64,000 nucleotides of DNA, taken from NCBI RefSeq assembly GCF_013201625.1, contig NZ_CP053839.1, forward strand, positions 2,108,001 through 2,172,000. The letters are read 5' to 3'. Of the stretch, positions 18,242 to 29,797 are shown piece after piece. Position numbers and translations under genes: made by a program. The DNA comes from Aliarcobacter lanthieri. GTDB lineage: Bacteria > Campylobacterota > Campylobacteria > Campylobacterales > Arcobacteraceae. Every line of letters starts with the position of its first letter. The stretch's first letter is position 1. The notes under the pieces are model-generated. The model searched no databases. It saw only the letters and a program-made list of their open reading frames with translations, and was not told where the DNA came from.

Positions 18242-18943
18242 TTAATTATTTACTCCCCCAAGATATACTATTTGCCCAGTTATAAAACTACTTTTTTCAT
18301 CACAAAAAAAATCAACCACATTTATAATATCTTCAAATGTTGCCAATCTTTTTATTGTTTGTTTCTTTAATAATTCATTAATTTTATCTTTTGGAACAGC
18401 TTTTATCAAATCTGTTTGCACAGGTGTTGGTCCTATTGCATTTACAGTTATATTAAAAGGGCTTAACTCTTTTGAAGCTGTTTGTGTAAAAGTTTCAATA
18501 GCAGCTTTACTTGAAGCATAAATAGCTTCTCCTTCAAGTCTAAGTGGCTTTGCAACTGTTGTAAAATTTATAATTCTCCCATTTTTTTCTTTCATCATAA
18601 CTTTTGAAACTTCTCTTGTAAAAAGAAAAGTTCCTAAAAAGTTTGTATTAAAAAGTTTTGAAATAGTATTAAGCGAAGTCGTCAAAATATGGTTCATAGA
18701 GGCAATTCCAGCATTGTTTATAAGAATATCAATTTTTCCAAACTCTTTTTTTATCGTTCTTATCATATTTACAACTGCTTCTTCATCTGTAATTTCAAGT
18801 GAAAAATGTCTATAATTCGTATGAGTTATCGTTCCATTAGTTCTGCTACAACCAATAACAATAAAACCTTTTTCTAAATAGTGCAAAGATATTGCTTTTC
18901 CTATTCCTTTTGATGTTCCAGTTATAACTACTACTTTATTCAT
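18242..18943 (-). CDS. Short-chain dehydrogenase/reductase (FabG-like)
   Basis: The 233-residue protein is a classical SDR with VVITGTSKGIGKAIS (cofactor site), ILINNAGIAS, and the catalytic YASSKAAIETF (YxxxK), followed by NAIGPTPVQTDL. An SDR beside a dedicated carrier protein and an acyl ligase suggests it reduces a 3-ketoacyl-ACP to a 3-hydroxyacyl-ACP that could then be placed on a sugar, though it could also act on a nucleotide sugar. It starts on the last base of the ACP gene and ends at the start of the ligase gene, so the three genes form a tight unit. Confidence 0.8.
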   Translation of the reverse strand: MNKVVVITGTSKGIGKAISLHYLEKGFIVIGCSRTNGTITHTNYRHFSLEITDEEAVVNMIRTIKKEFGKIDILINNAGIASMNHILTTSLNTISKLFNTNFLGTFLFTREVSKVMMKEKNGRIINFTTVAKPLRLEGEAIYASSKAAIETFTQTASKELSPFNITVNAIGPTPVQTDLIKAVPKDKINELLKKQTIKRLATFEDIINVVDFFCDEKSSFITGQIVYLGGVNN

Positions 18944-19233
18944 TAATCTTCCAACAAAGATTTAATATACAAAGTTAAACTTTCAATATTTCTAAAAGGA
19001 GAAGTTTTTGCACTCATAGCTTTTTCATCTGCCAAAACTATATTTTTATCAAAAGTTTCCGATATTTTATCTTCTAAATCAGCTATAAAACTAACTAGTG
19101 CCAAAGAGTCTAAAGCTCCAATTCCACCATAAAGTTTTGTTTTTAAATTTGGATTTAAAAATGTTTCATTTTCTAACTCTTCATTTAACTCTTTTAAAGT
19201 TTCATATATGATATTTTCAATTCTTTCTCTCAT
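18943..19233 (-). CDS. Acyl carrier protein (dedicated, glycan cluster)
   Basis: The 96-residue acidic protein has the phosphopantetheine site in GIGALDSLALVSFI, where the serine of DSL carries the prosthetic group. It is longer than the housekeeping AcpP of about 78 residues, has an N-terminal helix with many Glu and Asn residues, and lacks the typical DSLD-V-E pattern. The gene lies between the pseH-like acetyltransferase and the SDR and ligase genes. It should serve as the carrier for an acyl or aminoacyl group made in this operon. A partner transferase is not obvious unless PseH itself uses the ACP thioester. Confidence 0.85.
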   Translation of the reverse strand: MRERIENIIYETLKELNEELENETFLNPNLKTKLYGGIGALDSLALVSFIADLEDKISETFDKNIVLADEKAMSAKTSPFRNIESLTLYIKSLLED

Positions 19234-19236
19234 CTT

Positions 19237-19782
19237 CTAATCCTTAAATTGATACTCTATTTTATCCAAATATCTTTTAATTGGCTTTAGTAGTTTTGAA
19301 TTCTTTTGATTTTCCCAATCAATTTTTGATAGTTTTAAATATACAAAATCTTCATCTTCTTTAAAAACTTTAAAACCAAAATGTTTATTGAAATTTAATG
19401 CTTGTAAATTTCTTTTTTTTACAAAAGAGTTTATATCCTCATAAAACTTTTCAAAAATAAAATCCAAAAAAAGATAAATACTAAGTGATTTTAATATCGG
19501 ATTTACCTCTTCTCTAAAATATAATCCCCAAGATAGTTCTTCATTTTTTATAAAATTAACACTCCCTAATAATTGTTCTTCATAAAAAATAGCAAAATAT
19601 TTTTTATTTGTAATTGTTTTTAAAGAGTTTATAAAACATATATGATTTTCAAAGTTAATAATATCGGTATTTATCATATTCTCTCTTATATATTTTTGAT
19701 TCCTAAGTTCCAAAATATCTTTTATTTCACTATCATTTAAAAAGATAAAATCTTTAAAAACTATTTTCAACTCTATCCCCAA
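19237..19782 (-). CDS. pseH: PseH-like N-acetyltransferase of the GNAT family
   Basis: The 181-residue protein resembles C. jejuni PseH (FlaG1): DILELRN near the start, NFENHICFINSL, KKYFAIFYEEQLLGSVNFI, SWGLYFR, and a C-terminal LNFNKHFGFKVFKEDEDFVYLKL. PseH acetylates UDP-4-amino-4,6-dideoxy-N-acetyl-altrosamine from acetyl-CoA, the third step of pseudaminic acid synthesis. The frame is open from an ATG at 19782, which overlaps pseI by 29 bases. A TTG at 19770 after GGGGATAGAG is an alternative start. The central acetyl-CoA loop is less conserved than in C. jejuni, so a different acyl donor, such as the ACP encoded next door, is possible. Confidence 0.75.
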   Translation of the reverse strand: MGIELKIVFKDFIFLNDSEIKDILELRNQKYIRENMINTDIINFENHICFINSLKTITNKKYFAIFYEEQLLGSVNFIKNEELSWGLYFREEVNPILKSLSIYLFLDFIFEKFYEDINSFVKKRNLQALNFNKHFGFKVFKEDEDFVYLKLSKIDWENQKNSKLLKPIKRYLDKIEYQFKD

Positions 19783-20785
19783 ATTTATAATCTTTTTTAG
19801 CAGTTTTTCCTAAAATATCTTTTAAATATTTAGGGTGAAGTCCATAAAATGGTCGTACACTTTTGATATTCTCTTCACTAAAACTTTCACCTTCTTTTAT
19901 ATCTTTTGAAATATACAAACTTCTTGCAAAACGACGCTGTTTTTTTCTTTTTTCATTTAAACTATAATCTACAATCCCAAGTAGTTTTTCAGTATCTCTG
20001 ATTGCTTTTACCATTTCTATAAAATCTTTTTTATCCATTGAAAATTCACAATCAGCACCACCAATAGATTTATCAATAATAAAATGTTTTTCTATAACTT
20101 TTGCACCTAAAGTTACAGCAACAACCGGTGCAATATGTCCAATAGTATGATCTGAAAATCCAACCTCAACATCAAAAGTTTCTTTCATATTCGGTATAGT
20201 TTTTAAATTTGCTTCATCAAGTGGGGCTGGATATTCGCTGGTACACTTAAGTAAGATAATATCATTATTTCCAACACTTTTACAAATATTTACTACATCT
20301 TGTATCTCATCAATAGTTGCTATACCTGTACTAATAATAATTGGTTTTCCTTTACTTGCAGTGTATCGTAATAGTTCATAATCAGTTATTTCAAAAGAAG
20401 CTATTTTGTAAGCACTTGGATTTAAAGTTTCCAAAAAATCAACTGCACTTTTATCAAAAGGAGTTGAAAAAATATCTATATTTATACTTCTTGCATAATC
20501 AAATAACTCTTTATGCCATTCCCATGGAGTATATGCTTCTTGATATAACTCATAAAGATTTTTACCATCCCATAAAGTTCCACCATCTATCATAAAATCT
20601 TCATTCTTACTATTTAAGGTGATAGTATCAGCTGTATATGTCTGAAGTTTTATAGCATTTGCTCCACACTCTTTTGCAGCTTTTATTGTATCTAGTGCTA
20701 TTTGTAAACTTCCATTGTGATTTGCACTAAGTTCAGCAATTATATATGTTCCATCTTTTTTTAAATCAAAGTTACCTATTTTCAT
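19754..20785 (-). CDS. pseI: Pseudaminic acid synthase
   Basis: The start chosen is the ATG at 20785 behind a GGAGAG. The frame runs seven codons further. The product of about 343 residues has AELSANHNGSLQIALDTI, NAIKLQTYTADT, STPFDKSAVDFLE, IIISTGIAT, VEVGFSDHTIGH and AKVIEKHFIID, which are the NeuB family catalytic and metal-binding segments. A C-terminal SAF-type domain (RSLYISKDIKEG, LHPKYLKDILGK) follows. It condenses 2,4-diacetamido-2,4,6-trideoxy-altrose with phosphoenolpyruvate to give pseudaminic acid. The neighbouring pseG and pseF supply its substrate and use its product. It could be confused with NeuB or LegI, but the flanking genes settle it. Confidence 0.93.
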   Translation of the reverse strand: MKIGNFDLKKDGTYIIAELSANHNGSLQIALDTIKAAKECGANAIKLQTYTADTITLNSKNEDFMIDGGTLWDGKNLYELYQEAYTPWEWHKELFDYARSINIDIFSTPFDKSAVDFLETLNPSAYKIASFEITDYELLRYTASKGKPIIISTGIATIDEIQDVVNICKSVGNNDIILLKCTSEYPAPLDEANLKTIPNMKETFDVEVGFSDHTIGHIAPVVAVTLGAKVIEKHFIIDKSIGGADCEFSMDKKDFIEMVKAIRDTEKLLGIVDYSLNEKRKKQRRFARSLYISKDIKEGESFSEENIKSVRPFYGLHPKYLKDILGKTAKKDYKFGDRVENSF

Positions 20786-21683
20786 ATTTCTCTCCAAAAA
20801 TTTCAAGATACTTTTTTAGTTTTTTATTATCAAACTCTTTCAAAACATAATAGTTATTTTTTATTAGATATTTATACATCTCATTTTGGTTTTTTGCAGT
20901 TTTTATAGCGATAAATGGAATATCTAAATAATAAATTTCATTTACTGTAACACTAGGAGTTACAATAGCAAAACTACTTTCATACATTAGCTTTCCTACT
21001 TCATTTGAATTTATTTGTAAGTTTATCCAGCTTTTATTCTCACAATAATTTTTAAGTTTTTCTAAATTTTTATTTGCATTTGTAGTTACAATATTTACTC
21101 TAAAACTACTTTGCAAGTTTTTTTGTATAGTTTTTAAAACCTTGATATTTAAGTTTTTATGGTCTGCTCCACCCATAGCTAGAAATATAGTTTTTGTTTT
21201 TTCTATTTTTTGATTTTTTATTTTTAAAAACTCTTCTCTTAAAAGAGTATATTCTAACCCACATCGTAATTCACAATTTTTAGGAACTTTTTTTTTGTAC
21301 TTTTTAGTATTTGCATAGATATTATGATTTAATAAAATATCACAATAGTGTTTTTCATAGGTATCATCAAAACTTAGAATTTTTAGACTTTTATTCTCTT
21401 TTTTTAACTTTTTTTCAAATTTATAACCTATTTTATAGTGATCAATTATTAGTAAATCTATACTTAATTTTTTAATTAGTTCATTTAGTTCTTCAAAATC
21501 ATTGCTTTCTAAAAGCTTTACTCTGTAGTTTTCTTCTTTTACTTTTTGATTTATATTTCCATCTAAATCTTGAGTAGCAAATATAATATTATCATTTGAA
21601 AATTGTTTAGCCAAAACTAAATCTCTCATAATATGTCCAGTTCCAATACTACTTGAAGAATCAGCTCTTACCAAAATATTCAT
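20772..21683 (-). CDS. pseG: UDP-2,4-diacetamido-2,4,6-trideoxy-beta-L-altropyranose hydrolase
   Basis: The 303-residue protein has the PseG landmarks: NILVRADSSSSIGTGHIMRDLVLA at the N-terminus with the catalytic His, LLIIDHYKIG, FDDTYEKHYCDILLNHN, LRCGLEYTLLREEF, FLAMGGADHKNLN and FAIVTPSVTVNEIYYLDIPFI. The fold is the MurG-like GT-B type. It removes UDP from the nucleotide-linked sugar so that PseI can act. The gene overlaps pseF by 4 bases. Its position between pseF and pseI matches the order of steps in the pathway. Confidence 0.9.
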   Translation of the reverse strand: MNILVRADSSSSIGTGHIMRDLVLAKQFSNDNIIFATQDLDGNINQKVKEENYRVKLLESNDFEELNELIKKLSIDLLIIDHYKIGYKFEKKLKKENKSLKILSFDDTYEKHYCDILLNHNIYANTKKYKKKVPKNCELRCGLEYTLLREEFLKIKNQKIEKTKTIFLAMGGADHKNLNIKVLKTIQKNLQSSFRVNIVTTNANKNLEKLKNYCENKSWINLQINSNEVGKLMYESSFAIVTPSVTVNEIYYLDIPFIAIKTAKNQNEMYKYLIKNNYYVLKEFDNKKLKKYLEIFGEKYENR

Positions 21684-22373
21684 TTTTCTTCACTTCTTTT
21701 AATAGCTTCATACATATATTCGGCTCTTTTCCAATCTTCTAAAGTATCAATATCTTGAACTAAATATCTAGGTAAGATTATAGGAATACTATCTTTTCCA
21801 AAAATAATATCATTTGAAACTACATTCAAATTTGTCCAATAAAATTGTCCAGCATCTTGGTAAGCTTCTTCTAAATCTTGACTTCTTTTAGAAAAATTTT
21901 CTTTCCAAAACATCTCACATCTTTCTTTATCTGTAATTTTAAAAGTTCTTTGAATGGGAAATGGCATAGAAGTACAAGAAAAAGTATTTTTAGCATTTGA
22001 ATTTTTTAATTTAATAAAACCTTCAACTAAATATTTCTCTTGTAAAAAAGGAGCAGTTGCATAAATAGTACAAATAAAATCTATTTTGTCACCTTGAGTT
22101 TTTAAGAACTCTATAGCATGGTTTATAACTTCTCCTGTTCCTATATAATCATCACTCAATTCATTTGGACGCAAGAAAGGAACTTCTGCTCCATACTTTC
22201 TAGCAATATTTGCTATCTCTTCATCATCAGTTGAAACTATAACTTTAGAAAAAAGTTTTGACTTTATTGCAATTTCAATACTATATGAAATAAGAGGTTT
22301 CCCATGAAAAAATTTTATATTTTTTTTTGGTATTCTTTTACTTCCACCTCGTGCTGGTATTATAGCAACACAA

Positions 22374-22381
<8 letters not shown>
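21680..22381 (-). CDS. pseF: Pseudaminic acid cytidylyltransferase
   Basis: The 233-residue protein begins VAIIPARGGSKRIPKKN, the CTP-binding loop of CMP-sugar synthetases, with VIVSTDDEEIANIA, CTIYATAPFL and QYLVQDIDT-type ends (RYLVQDIDTLEDW). QDAGQFYW is typical of PseF. It turns pseudaminic acid into CMP-pseudaminic acid, the donor for flagellin or surface glycans. It keeps the full nucleotide loop, unlike the divergent NeuA-like copy at 2298. The start lies in an 8-base overlap with pseC. Confidence 0.92.
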
Positions 22382-24647
<2,266 letters not shown>

Positions 24648-24836
24648 ATGAAAAATATAATTCCAGAAGATATTTTAAAAATACAAAAAAAACTTGCAAC
24701 TTTTGAAAAAGATTCAAGAAATTATAAAAAATATACAAAAATATTAGCAAAACACATAAAATCACATACAATGAAAAAAAGAACTAATTCCCATATTAAA
24801 ACAATTGAAACTGTTCAGAAATTCGAAAAAGAGTAA
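24648..24836 (+). CDS. Small basic protein of unknown function
   Basis: The 62-residue predicted protein is highly charged (many Lys, with Glu and His) and helical, with no membrane segment or known motif. An AAGG lies about 11 bases before the ATG, which is a rather long spacing. It sits alone between pseB and recA on the recA strand. The charge pattern would fit a nucleic-acid or ribosome-associated protein, but that is a guess. It is possibly a real small gene; codon use looks like that of neighbouring genes. Confidence 0.5.
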   Translation: MKNIIPEDILKIQKKLATFEKDSRNYKKYTKILAKHIKSHTMKKRTNSHIKTIETVQKFEKE

Positions 24837-24861
24837 AAATATTGCAATTTGTAATATTTTT
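24835..24861 (+). terminator. Weak AT-rich hairpin after the small ORF
   Basis: AAAAATATT at 24835-24843 pairs with AATATTTTT at 24853-24861 around a 9-base loop, right at the stop codon of the small ORF. All pairs are A-T, so the hairpin is weak. It could be a poor terminator in front of the recA promoter or a chance feature. Confidence 0.3.
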
Positions 24862-24881
24862 ATAAAAATTTAAAAAATTGT

Positions 24882-24913
24882 GCTAAGATTTCAAAATAAA
24901 AAATAAGAGGTAA
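24882..24913 (+). promoter_or_regulatory. recA promoter (-10) and ribosome binding site
   Basis: TGCTAAGAT (24881-24889) reads as an extended -10 element (TGn plus TAAGAT), about 30 bases before the recA start. AAGAGG at 24904-24909 is the ribosome binding site. No LexA-type operator is recognisable, consistent with the lack of a LexA regulon in Campylobacterota. Confidence 0.5.
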
Positions 24914-24918
24914 TTATA

Positions 24919-25965
24919 ATGGATGAAAATCAAAAAAAATCACTTGAATTAGCAATAAAACAAATAGACAAAGCATTTGGAAAAGGAACTTTAATAAGAC
25001 TTGGGGATAAAGAAGTTATTCCAACAGAAGCAATAAGTACAGGTTCTTTAGGGCTTGATTTAGCTTTAGGAGTTGGTGGATTACCAAAAGGAAGAGTTAT
25101 AGAGATATATGGACCAGAAAGTTCAGGAAAAACAACTTTAACTTTACATGCTATTGCAGAAGCTCAAAAAGCTGGTGGAGTTTGTGCTTTTATTGATGCA
25201 GAACATGCTTTAGATGTAAAATATGCAAAAGATATCGGAGTTGATACAGATAATTTACTTGTTTCTCAACCTGATTTTGGTGAACAAGCTTTAGAAATTT
25301 TAGAAACTGTTATAAGAAGTGGTGCAGTTGATTTAGTTGTTGTAGATTCAGTTGCAGCTCTTACTCCAAAAGTAGAAATAGATGGAGATATGGATGATCA
25401 ACAAGTTGGAGTTCAAGCAAGACTTATGAGCAAAGCTCTAAGAAAAGTAACTGGGCTTTTAAGTAAAATGAATTGTACAGTAATATTTATTAACCAAATT
25501 AGAATGAAAATAGGGATGACAGGTTATGGAAGTCCAGAAACAACAACTGGAGGAAATGCACTTAAATTCTATTCATCAGTAAGACTTGATATTAGAAGAA
25601 TTGCTACATTAAAACAAGGTGAAAACTCAATAGGAAATAGAGTAAAAGTAAAAGTTGTAAAAAATAAAGTTGCTGCTCCATTTAAACAAGCAGAGTTTGA
25701 TATTATGTTTGGAGAAGGTATCTCTAAAACTGGAGAAATAGTTGATTATGGTGTTAAACTTGATATTATTGATAAAGCTGGAGCTTGGTTTAGTTATGGT
25801 GATACAAAAATAGGTCAAGGAAGAGAAAATGCAAAAGTATTTTTAAAAGATAATCCTGAAATTTCAAAAGAGATAGAAGATAAGATTCTTAATTCAATGG
25901 GAATAAATGATGCTATTATCACAGGTGGAAGTGATGAAGAAGATACTGCATCTTTAGATGATTAA
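24919..25965 (+). CDS. recA: Recombinase RecA
   Basis: The 348-residue protein has the standard RecA layout: GKGTLIRLG near residue 20, [21 protein letters not shown], the Walker [10 protein letters not shown] at 65-73, [16 protein letters not shown] (Walker B), the L1 loop region, [27 protein letters not shown] (L2), and an acidic C-terminus ending [11 protein letters not shown]. It forms ATP-dependent filaments on single-stranded DNA for recombination and repair. It is a single gene with its own promoter, and ends at a hairpin shared with bioB. Confidence 0.98.
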   Translation: MDENQKKSLELAIKQIDKAFGKGTLIRLGDKEVIPTEAISTGSLGLDLALGVGGLPKGRVIEIYGPESSGKTTLTLHAIAEAQKAGGVCAFIDAEHALDVKYAKDIGVDTDNLLVSQPDFGEQALEILETVIRSGAVDLVVVDSVAALTPKVEIDGDMDDQQVGVQARLMSKALRKVTGLLSKMNCTVIFINQIRMKIGMTGYGSPETTTGGNALKFYSSVRLDIRRIATLKQGENSIGNRVKVKVVKNKVAAPFKQAEFDIMFGEGISKTGEIVDYGVKLDIIDKAGAWFSYGDTKIGQGRENAKVFLKDNPEISKEIEDKILNSMGINDAIITGGSDEEDTASLDD

Positions 25966-25994
25966 AATAAATAAGAGTTTAACTCTTATTTATT
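25966..25994. terminator. Bidirectional terminator between recA and bioB
   Basis: AATAAATAAGAGTT (25966-25979) is followed after one base by its exact reverse complement (25981-25994), a 14-bp inverted repeat between two convergent genes. The bioB stop codon lies inside it. Both sides are flanked by A- or T-rich sequence, so it can end transcription from both directions. Confidence 0.65.
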
Positions 25995-26838
25995 GATGAC
26001 AAGCAAAAGCTATTTCATATCCTAAAGCTGTAACAGCTTTTATATCATCTTCTGCACTTGCTCCTCCAGTTGTTAAATAATCTCCAACAACAATAGCATT
26101 TGCACCATGTTTAAATACGTCATATTGACTTTCACCAAACATTAATTCTCTCCCTCCAGCGATCATTAACATTTGATTTGGTAAATAACTTCTAGATAAT
26201 TCAACTAATTTAAATGCCTCATCTTTTGATAAAGGATTTTTTACTATTGGTAAAGCATCATTTGGGTGAAAAAAGTTGATTGGAACTGACATTGGTTCAA
26301 GTGATGCAATAGATTCAAGCATAGAAATTCTGTTTTCTTGAGTCTCTCCTAGACCAAAAATTCCTCCTGTACAAAGATGAAGTCCAGCTTTTTTAGCATC
26401 TAAACAAGTATTGTATCTATCATCCCAGGAGTGTGTTGTACAAATAGTATGATAAAATTCTCTTGCTGTTTCTAAATTATGGTTATAGTTTTCAACACCA
26501 TGTTTTTTTAATTCTTTTAGTTGTTCGAAACTAGCTATTCCATTACAGGCAATGATTGAAATATCTGGAACAGCTTTATGTACAGCATCAGCTGCACGAC
26601 AAACATAATCAAGTCTTTTATCATCAAGTCCCGTTCCAGCAGTAACTAAACAAAATCCAACAGCTTTATTTTCTCTTGCTTTTTTTGCTTCTTTTACAAT
26701 ATCATCAATATCTTTTCTTCTATATCTTTCAATATCTGCTCTATATTTTACACTTTGTGTACAAAATTGACAGTCTTCTTTACACGTTCCACTTTCAATA
26801 TTTGAAATTGCACATAAATATATTTTATTATCGCTCAT
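25990..26838 (-). CDS. bioB: Biotin synthase
   Basis: The 282-residue radical-SAM protein has ESGTCKEDCQFCTQS, the CxxxCxxC cluster motif close to the N-terminus. It continues with GFCLVTAGTG, YNHNLETAREFY, TCLDAKKAGLHLCTGGIFGLGE, PINFFHPNDALP and MLMIAGGRELMF. It inserts sulfur into dethiobiotin. It is short compared with E. coli BioB (346) because the N-terminal extension is missing, as in Campylobacter and Helicobacter. It overlaps the upstream phosphodiesterase gene by 11 bases. Confidence 0.93.
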   Translation of the reverse strand: MSDNKIYLCAISNIESGTCKEDCQFCTQSVKYRADIERYRRKDIDDIVKEAKKARENKAVGFCLVTAGTGLDDKRLDYVCRAADAVHKAVPDISIIACNGIASFEQLKELKKHGVENYNHNLETAREFYHTICTTHSWDDRYNTCLDAKKAGLHLCTGGIFGLGETQENRISMLESIASLEPMSVPINFFHPNDALPIVKNPLSKDEAFKLVELSRSYLPNQMLMIAGGRELMFGESQYDVFKHGANAIVVGDYLTTGGASAEDDIKAVTALGYEIAFACHQ

Positions 26839-27340
26839 ATTTAAACTCTTCTTTCATAAAATTTTTTTGATTTATATTTCTATAATAGTGCGTGATTATA
26901 TACTCATTTTGATTAATCTCCAACTTTGCACATGAAATAAATGGTTCCTCTCTTGCACATACTTCACCAGGATTAATATATACCTTTCCATTTATATATT
27001 CACAATGAAACTTATGTGTATGGCCAAAGATTATAATATTTGTATCAGGACTTAAATGAAGTGGTAAATGCATAAGTTTAAAACTAATATCTTCAATTTT
27101 AAAGTAATAAGGTTCATTTTTTATATTAAATATTGAAGAAAAATCTAAAAGATTTTTATCATTGTTACCATAAACTGATATATATTTTAAATTTGAATCT
27201 TTTAAGTTTTGTAAATTTTCTTCACAACAAAAATCTCCAGCATGAATCAAATATTCACATCCATCAGTTTTTAATAAATCAACAACTTCCTTTTGATAGT
27301 CAACTTTAAAATGACTATCAGATAGTATTCCTATTTTCAT
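26828..27340 (-). CDS. YfcE/MJ0936-type metallophosphodiesterase
   Basis: The 170-residue protein carries all metal-binding motifs of the YfcE family: GILSDSHF (DxH), HAGDFC (GD), VYGNNDK (GNxD), MHLPLHL, IIFGHTHKF (GHTH) and YINPGEVC (NPGE, in place of NPGS). Family enzymes are cytosolic Mn-dependent phosphodiesterases whose natural substrates are mostly unknown. It lies directly after topA with no gap and overlaps bioB, so the three are probably co-transcribed. Confidence 0.85.
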   Translation of the reverse strand: MKIGILSDSHFKVDYQKEVVDLLKTDGCEYLIHAGDFCCEENLQNLKDSNLKYISVYGNNDKNLLDFSSIFNIKNEPYYFKIEDISFKLMHLPLHLSPDTNIIIFGHTHKFHCEYINGKVYINPGEVCAREEPFISCAKLEINQNEYIITHYYRNINQKNFMKEEFKYER

Positions 27341-29677
27341 TTACTCTTTTTTTGTTGTTTTTTTCGTTGTAGTTTTAGAACTTACTTTTGTTGATCTTTT
27401 AGTAGTAGTTTTTTTAGTTCCTTTACTATCTTTTTCTATTATATCTAAACACTCTTCTAAAGTTAAATCCTCTGCAACTTTACCTTTTGGAATTTTAAAA
27501 TTTTTTCTTCCTTGTTTTATATAAGCTCCATATTGTCCATTCAAAATTTGAATCTTTTCTTTTTCAAAATCTTTTATTAATGCTTTACTTTTTGCTTCAT
27601 CAATTTCTTTTATAATCTCTCTTGCCCTTAGTTCATCAACAGTATAAGGATCATCTGTTTTTAAAGAGTAATATTTTGTTTTAACTTGTAAATATGGTCC
27701 AAATCTTCCAATATTTGCTTTAATCTCTTCTTCATTTTCAGTTATCCCTACAACTCTTGGTAAATTAAATAAGAATAGTGCTTGCTCAAGTGTAATTGTG
27801 TCCATATTTAAATTATCTGGAATTGCTACAAATTTTGGCTTGTCTTCATCATCTTTTGTACCAATTTGCACAAATGGTCCAAATCTTCCAACTCTTGCAC
27901 TTACAGGTTTACCAGATTTTGGATCAATCCCTAATTCCCTTACTTGTGAATAATCTGATTTACTTATGTTTTCTTCTTTATCTTTTATAGTATTTTTAAA
28001 GTCACCATAAAAATTTTTCAATACATCAACCCAAGCAATTTTTCCTTCTGCAATATCATCAAATTTTTCTTCTATTTTTGCAGTAAATCCTAAATCTATA
28101 ATATTTGAAAAATGATCAGTTAAAAAAGCATTTACTATCTCACCAGTTGGAGTAGGAACTAATTTTTTATCTTCATTTATTGTTACATACTCTCTTGCTT
28201 GAATAGTCGAAATTGTTGGTGCATAAGTTGATGGTCTTCCTATTCCTTCGCTTTCAAGCTTTTTTACTAAACTAGCTTCTGTATATCTTGCTGGTGGTTT
28301 TGTAAAATTTTGTTCACTTTGTAAATTTTCTAACTCTAAAATAGTTCCAACTTTTATATTTGGTAAAATCTTTTCTGTACTATCAAGTGCTGCTTCTGGA
28401 TTATCACTTCCTTCAGTGTAAGCTTTCATAAATCCAGCAAAAATAATTCTTTGACCTTTTACTTGAAATTCAAACTCTTTACTCTTTCCAGCTTCAATTT
28501 TATATGTTGTATTTGCTATTTTTGCCTGAGCCATTTGTGTAGCTATAGTTCTTTTCCAGATTAGACTATATAATCTATATTGTGCTGGTTCTAAATAATC
28601 TTTTACTTGACTTGGTTTCAAACTCATATCAACTGGACGAATAGCTTCGTGAGCCTCTTGGGCACCTTTTGATTTTGTAGTATATACTCTTGGTTTTTTT
28701 AAAGCATAATCACTACCATATTCTTCTTCAATAACTTTCTTTGCTGCACTTGTTGCAATATTAGAAAGATTTAAAGAATCTGTTCTCATATAAGTTATCA
28801 AACCACCTGTATGATTTGGAATATTAGCAGTATTCCCTTCATATAGTTGTTGTGCTATCATCATTGTTTGAGAAACACTAAATCCTATTTTTCTTGAAGC
28901 CTCTTGTTGTAATGTTGATGTTGTAAAAGGAGCTGCAGGATTTCTACTACTCTCTTTTTCTTCAATATCTATAAGTTTATAAATACCTTGTTTTAAAGAT
29001 TCTTCAATTTTTAAAGCTTCTTGTTCGTTAGATATTTTTATAGTTTTACCATTTTGTTTTGCTAATTCAGATTTTAATTCTGGATTGATAAAATCAGCTT
29101 TAATTTTCCAAAACTCTTCTGGAATAAATGCTCTTATCTCATTTTCTCTATCTACTATTATCCTTACAGCAACACTTTGTACTCTTCCAGCACTTAAACC
29201 ATATCTCACTTTTTTCCAAAGTAATGGTGAAAGTTCATATCCAACGGCTCTATCTAAAATTCTTCTTGCTTGCTGTGCATCTACTAGATTTTGATCAACA
29301 TCTCTTGGATTTTCTAAAGCTTTTAATATAGCATCTTTTGTAATTTCGTGAAAAACTATTCTTTTTATTGGATTCTTTTCTATTTTTAGTGCAGGAATTA
29401 AATGCCATGCAATAGCTTCTCCCTCTCTATCTTCATCGGCTGCTAGATAGATAGTTGTATCTTTTGCTATTTGCTTCTTTAATTCACTTATAACTTTTTT
29501 CTTATCTGTACTTACTTGATAACTTGGTTTGAAGTTATCATCTGGATCAAATCCTAAAGTTGATTTTGGTAAATCCCTTACATGACCCATTGAGGCCATA
29601 ACTGTAAAATCTTTACCTAAGAATTTTGATATCGTTTTTGCCTTTGCTGGTGACTCCACTATTACTAAATTTTTCAC
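27341..29677 (-). CDS. topA: DNA topoisomerase I
   Basis: The 778-residue protein begins NLVIVESPAKAKTISKFLG (TOPRIM) with LAADEDREGEAIAWHL, has YMRTDSLNLS with the catalytic tyrosine, and SEGIGRPSTYAPTISTIQ. The C-terminus has FGPFVQIG/FGPYLQVK-type Topo_C repeats (IGRFGPY twice) instead of four-cysteine zinc fingers, then a Lys/Thr-rich tail starting near DSKGTKKTTTKRST. It relaxes negative supercoils. The missing zinc fingers and the basic tail mark it as the type seen in many Campylobacterota and some other phyla. Confidence 0.95.
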   Translation of the reverse strand: MKNLVIVESPAKAKTISKFLGKDFTVMASMGHVRDLPKSTLGFDPDDNFKPSYQVSTDKKKVISELKKQIAKDTTIYLAADEDREGEAIAWHLIPALKIEKNPIKRIVFHEITKDAILKALENPRDVDQNLVDAQQARRILDRAVGYELSPLLWKKVRYGLSAGRVQSVAVRIIVDRENEIRAFIPEEFWKIKADFINPELKSELAKQNGKTIKISNEQEALKIEESLKQGIYKLIDIEEKESSRNPAAPFTTSTLQQEASRKIGFSVSQTMMIAQQLYEGNTANIPNHTGGLITYMRTDSLNLSNIATSAAKKVIEEEYGSDYALKKPRVYTTKSKGAQEAHEAIRPVDMSLKPSQVKDYLEPAQYRLYSLIWKRTIATQMAQAKIANTTYKIEAGKSKEFEFQVKGQRIIFAGFMKAYTEGSDNPEAALDSTEKILPNIKVGTILELENLQSEQNFTKPPARYTEASLVKKLESEGIGRPSTYAPTISTIQAREYVTINEDKKLVPTPTGEIVNAFLTDHFSNIIDLGFTAKIEEKFDDIAEGKIAWVDVLKNFYGDFKNTIKDKEENISKSDYSQVRELGIDPKSGKPVSARVGRFGPFVQIGTKDDEDKPKFVAIPDNLNMDTITLEQALFLFNLPRVVGITENEEEIKANIGRFGPYLQVKTKYYSLKTDDPYTVDELRAREIIKEIDEAKSKALIKDFEKEKIQILNGQYGAYIKQGRKNFKIPKGKVAEDLTLEECLDIIEKDSKGTKKTTTKRSTKVSSKTTTKKTTKKE

Positions 29678-29797
29678 TTAAACTGCCTTCATATTTTCTA
29701 AAAGTTTGCATTCTAACATAAAATTTGTAAGGTTTTCTTAATTGTTTACACATTATTTTATGAAATATTAATTTTAATATCTATATATAATAAAAAT

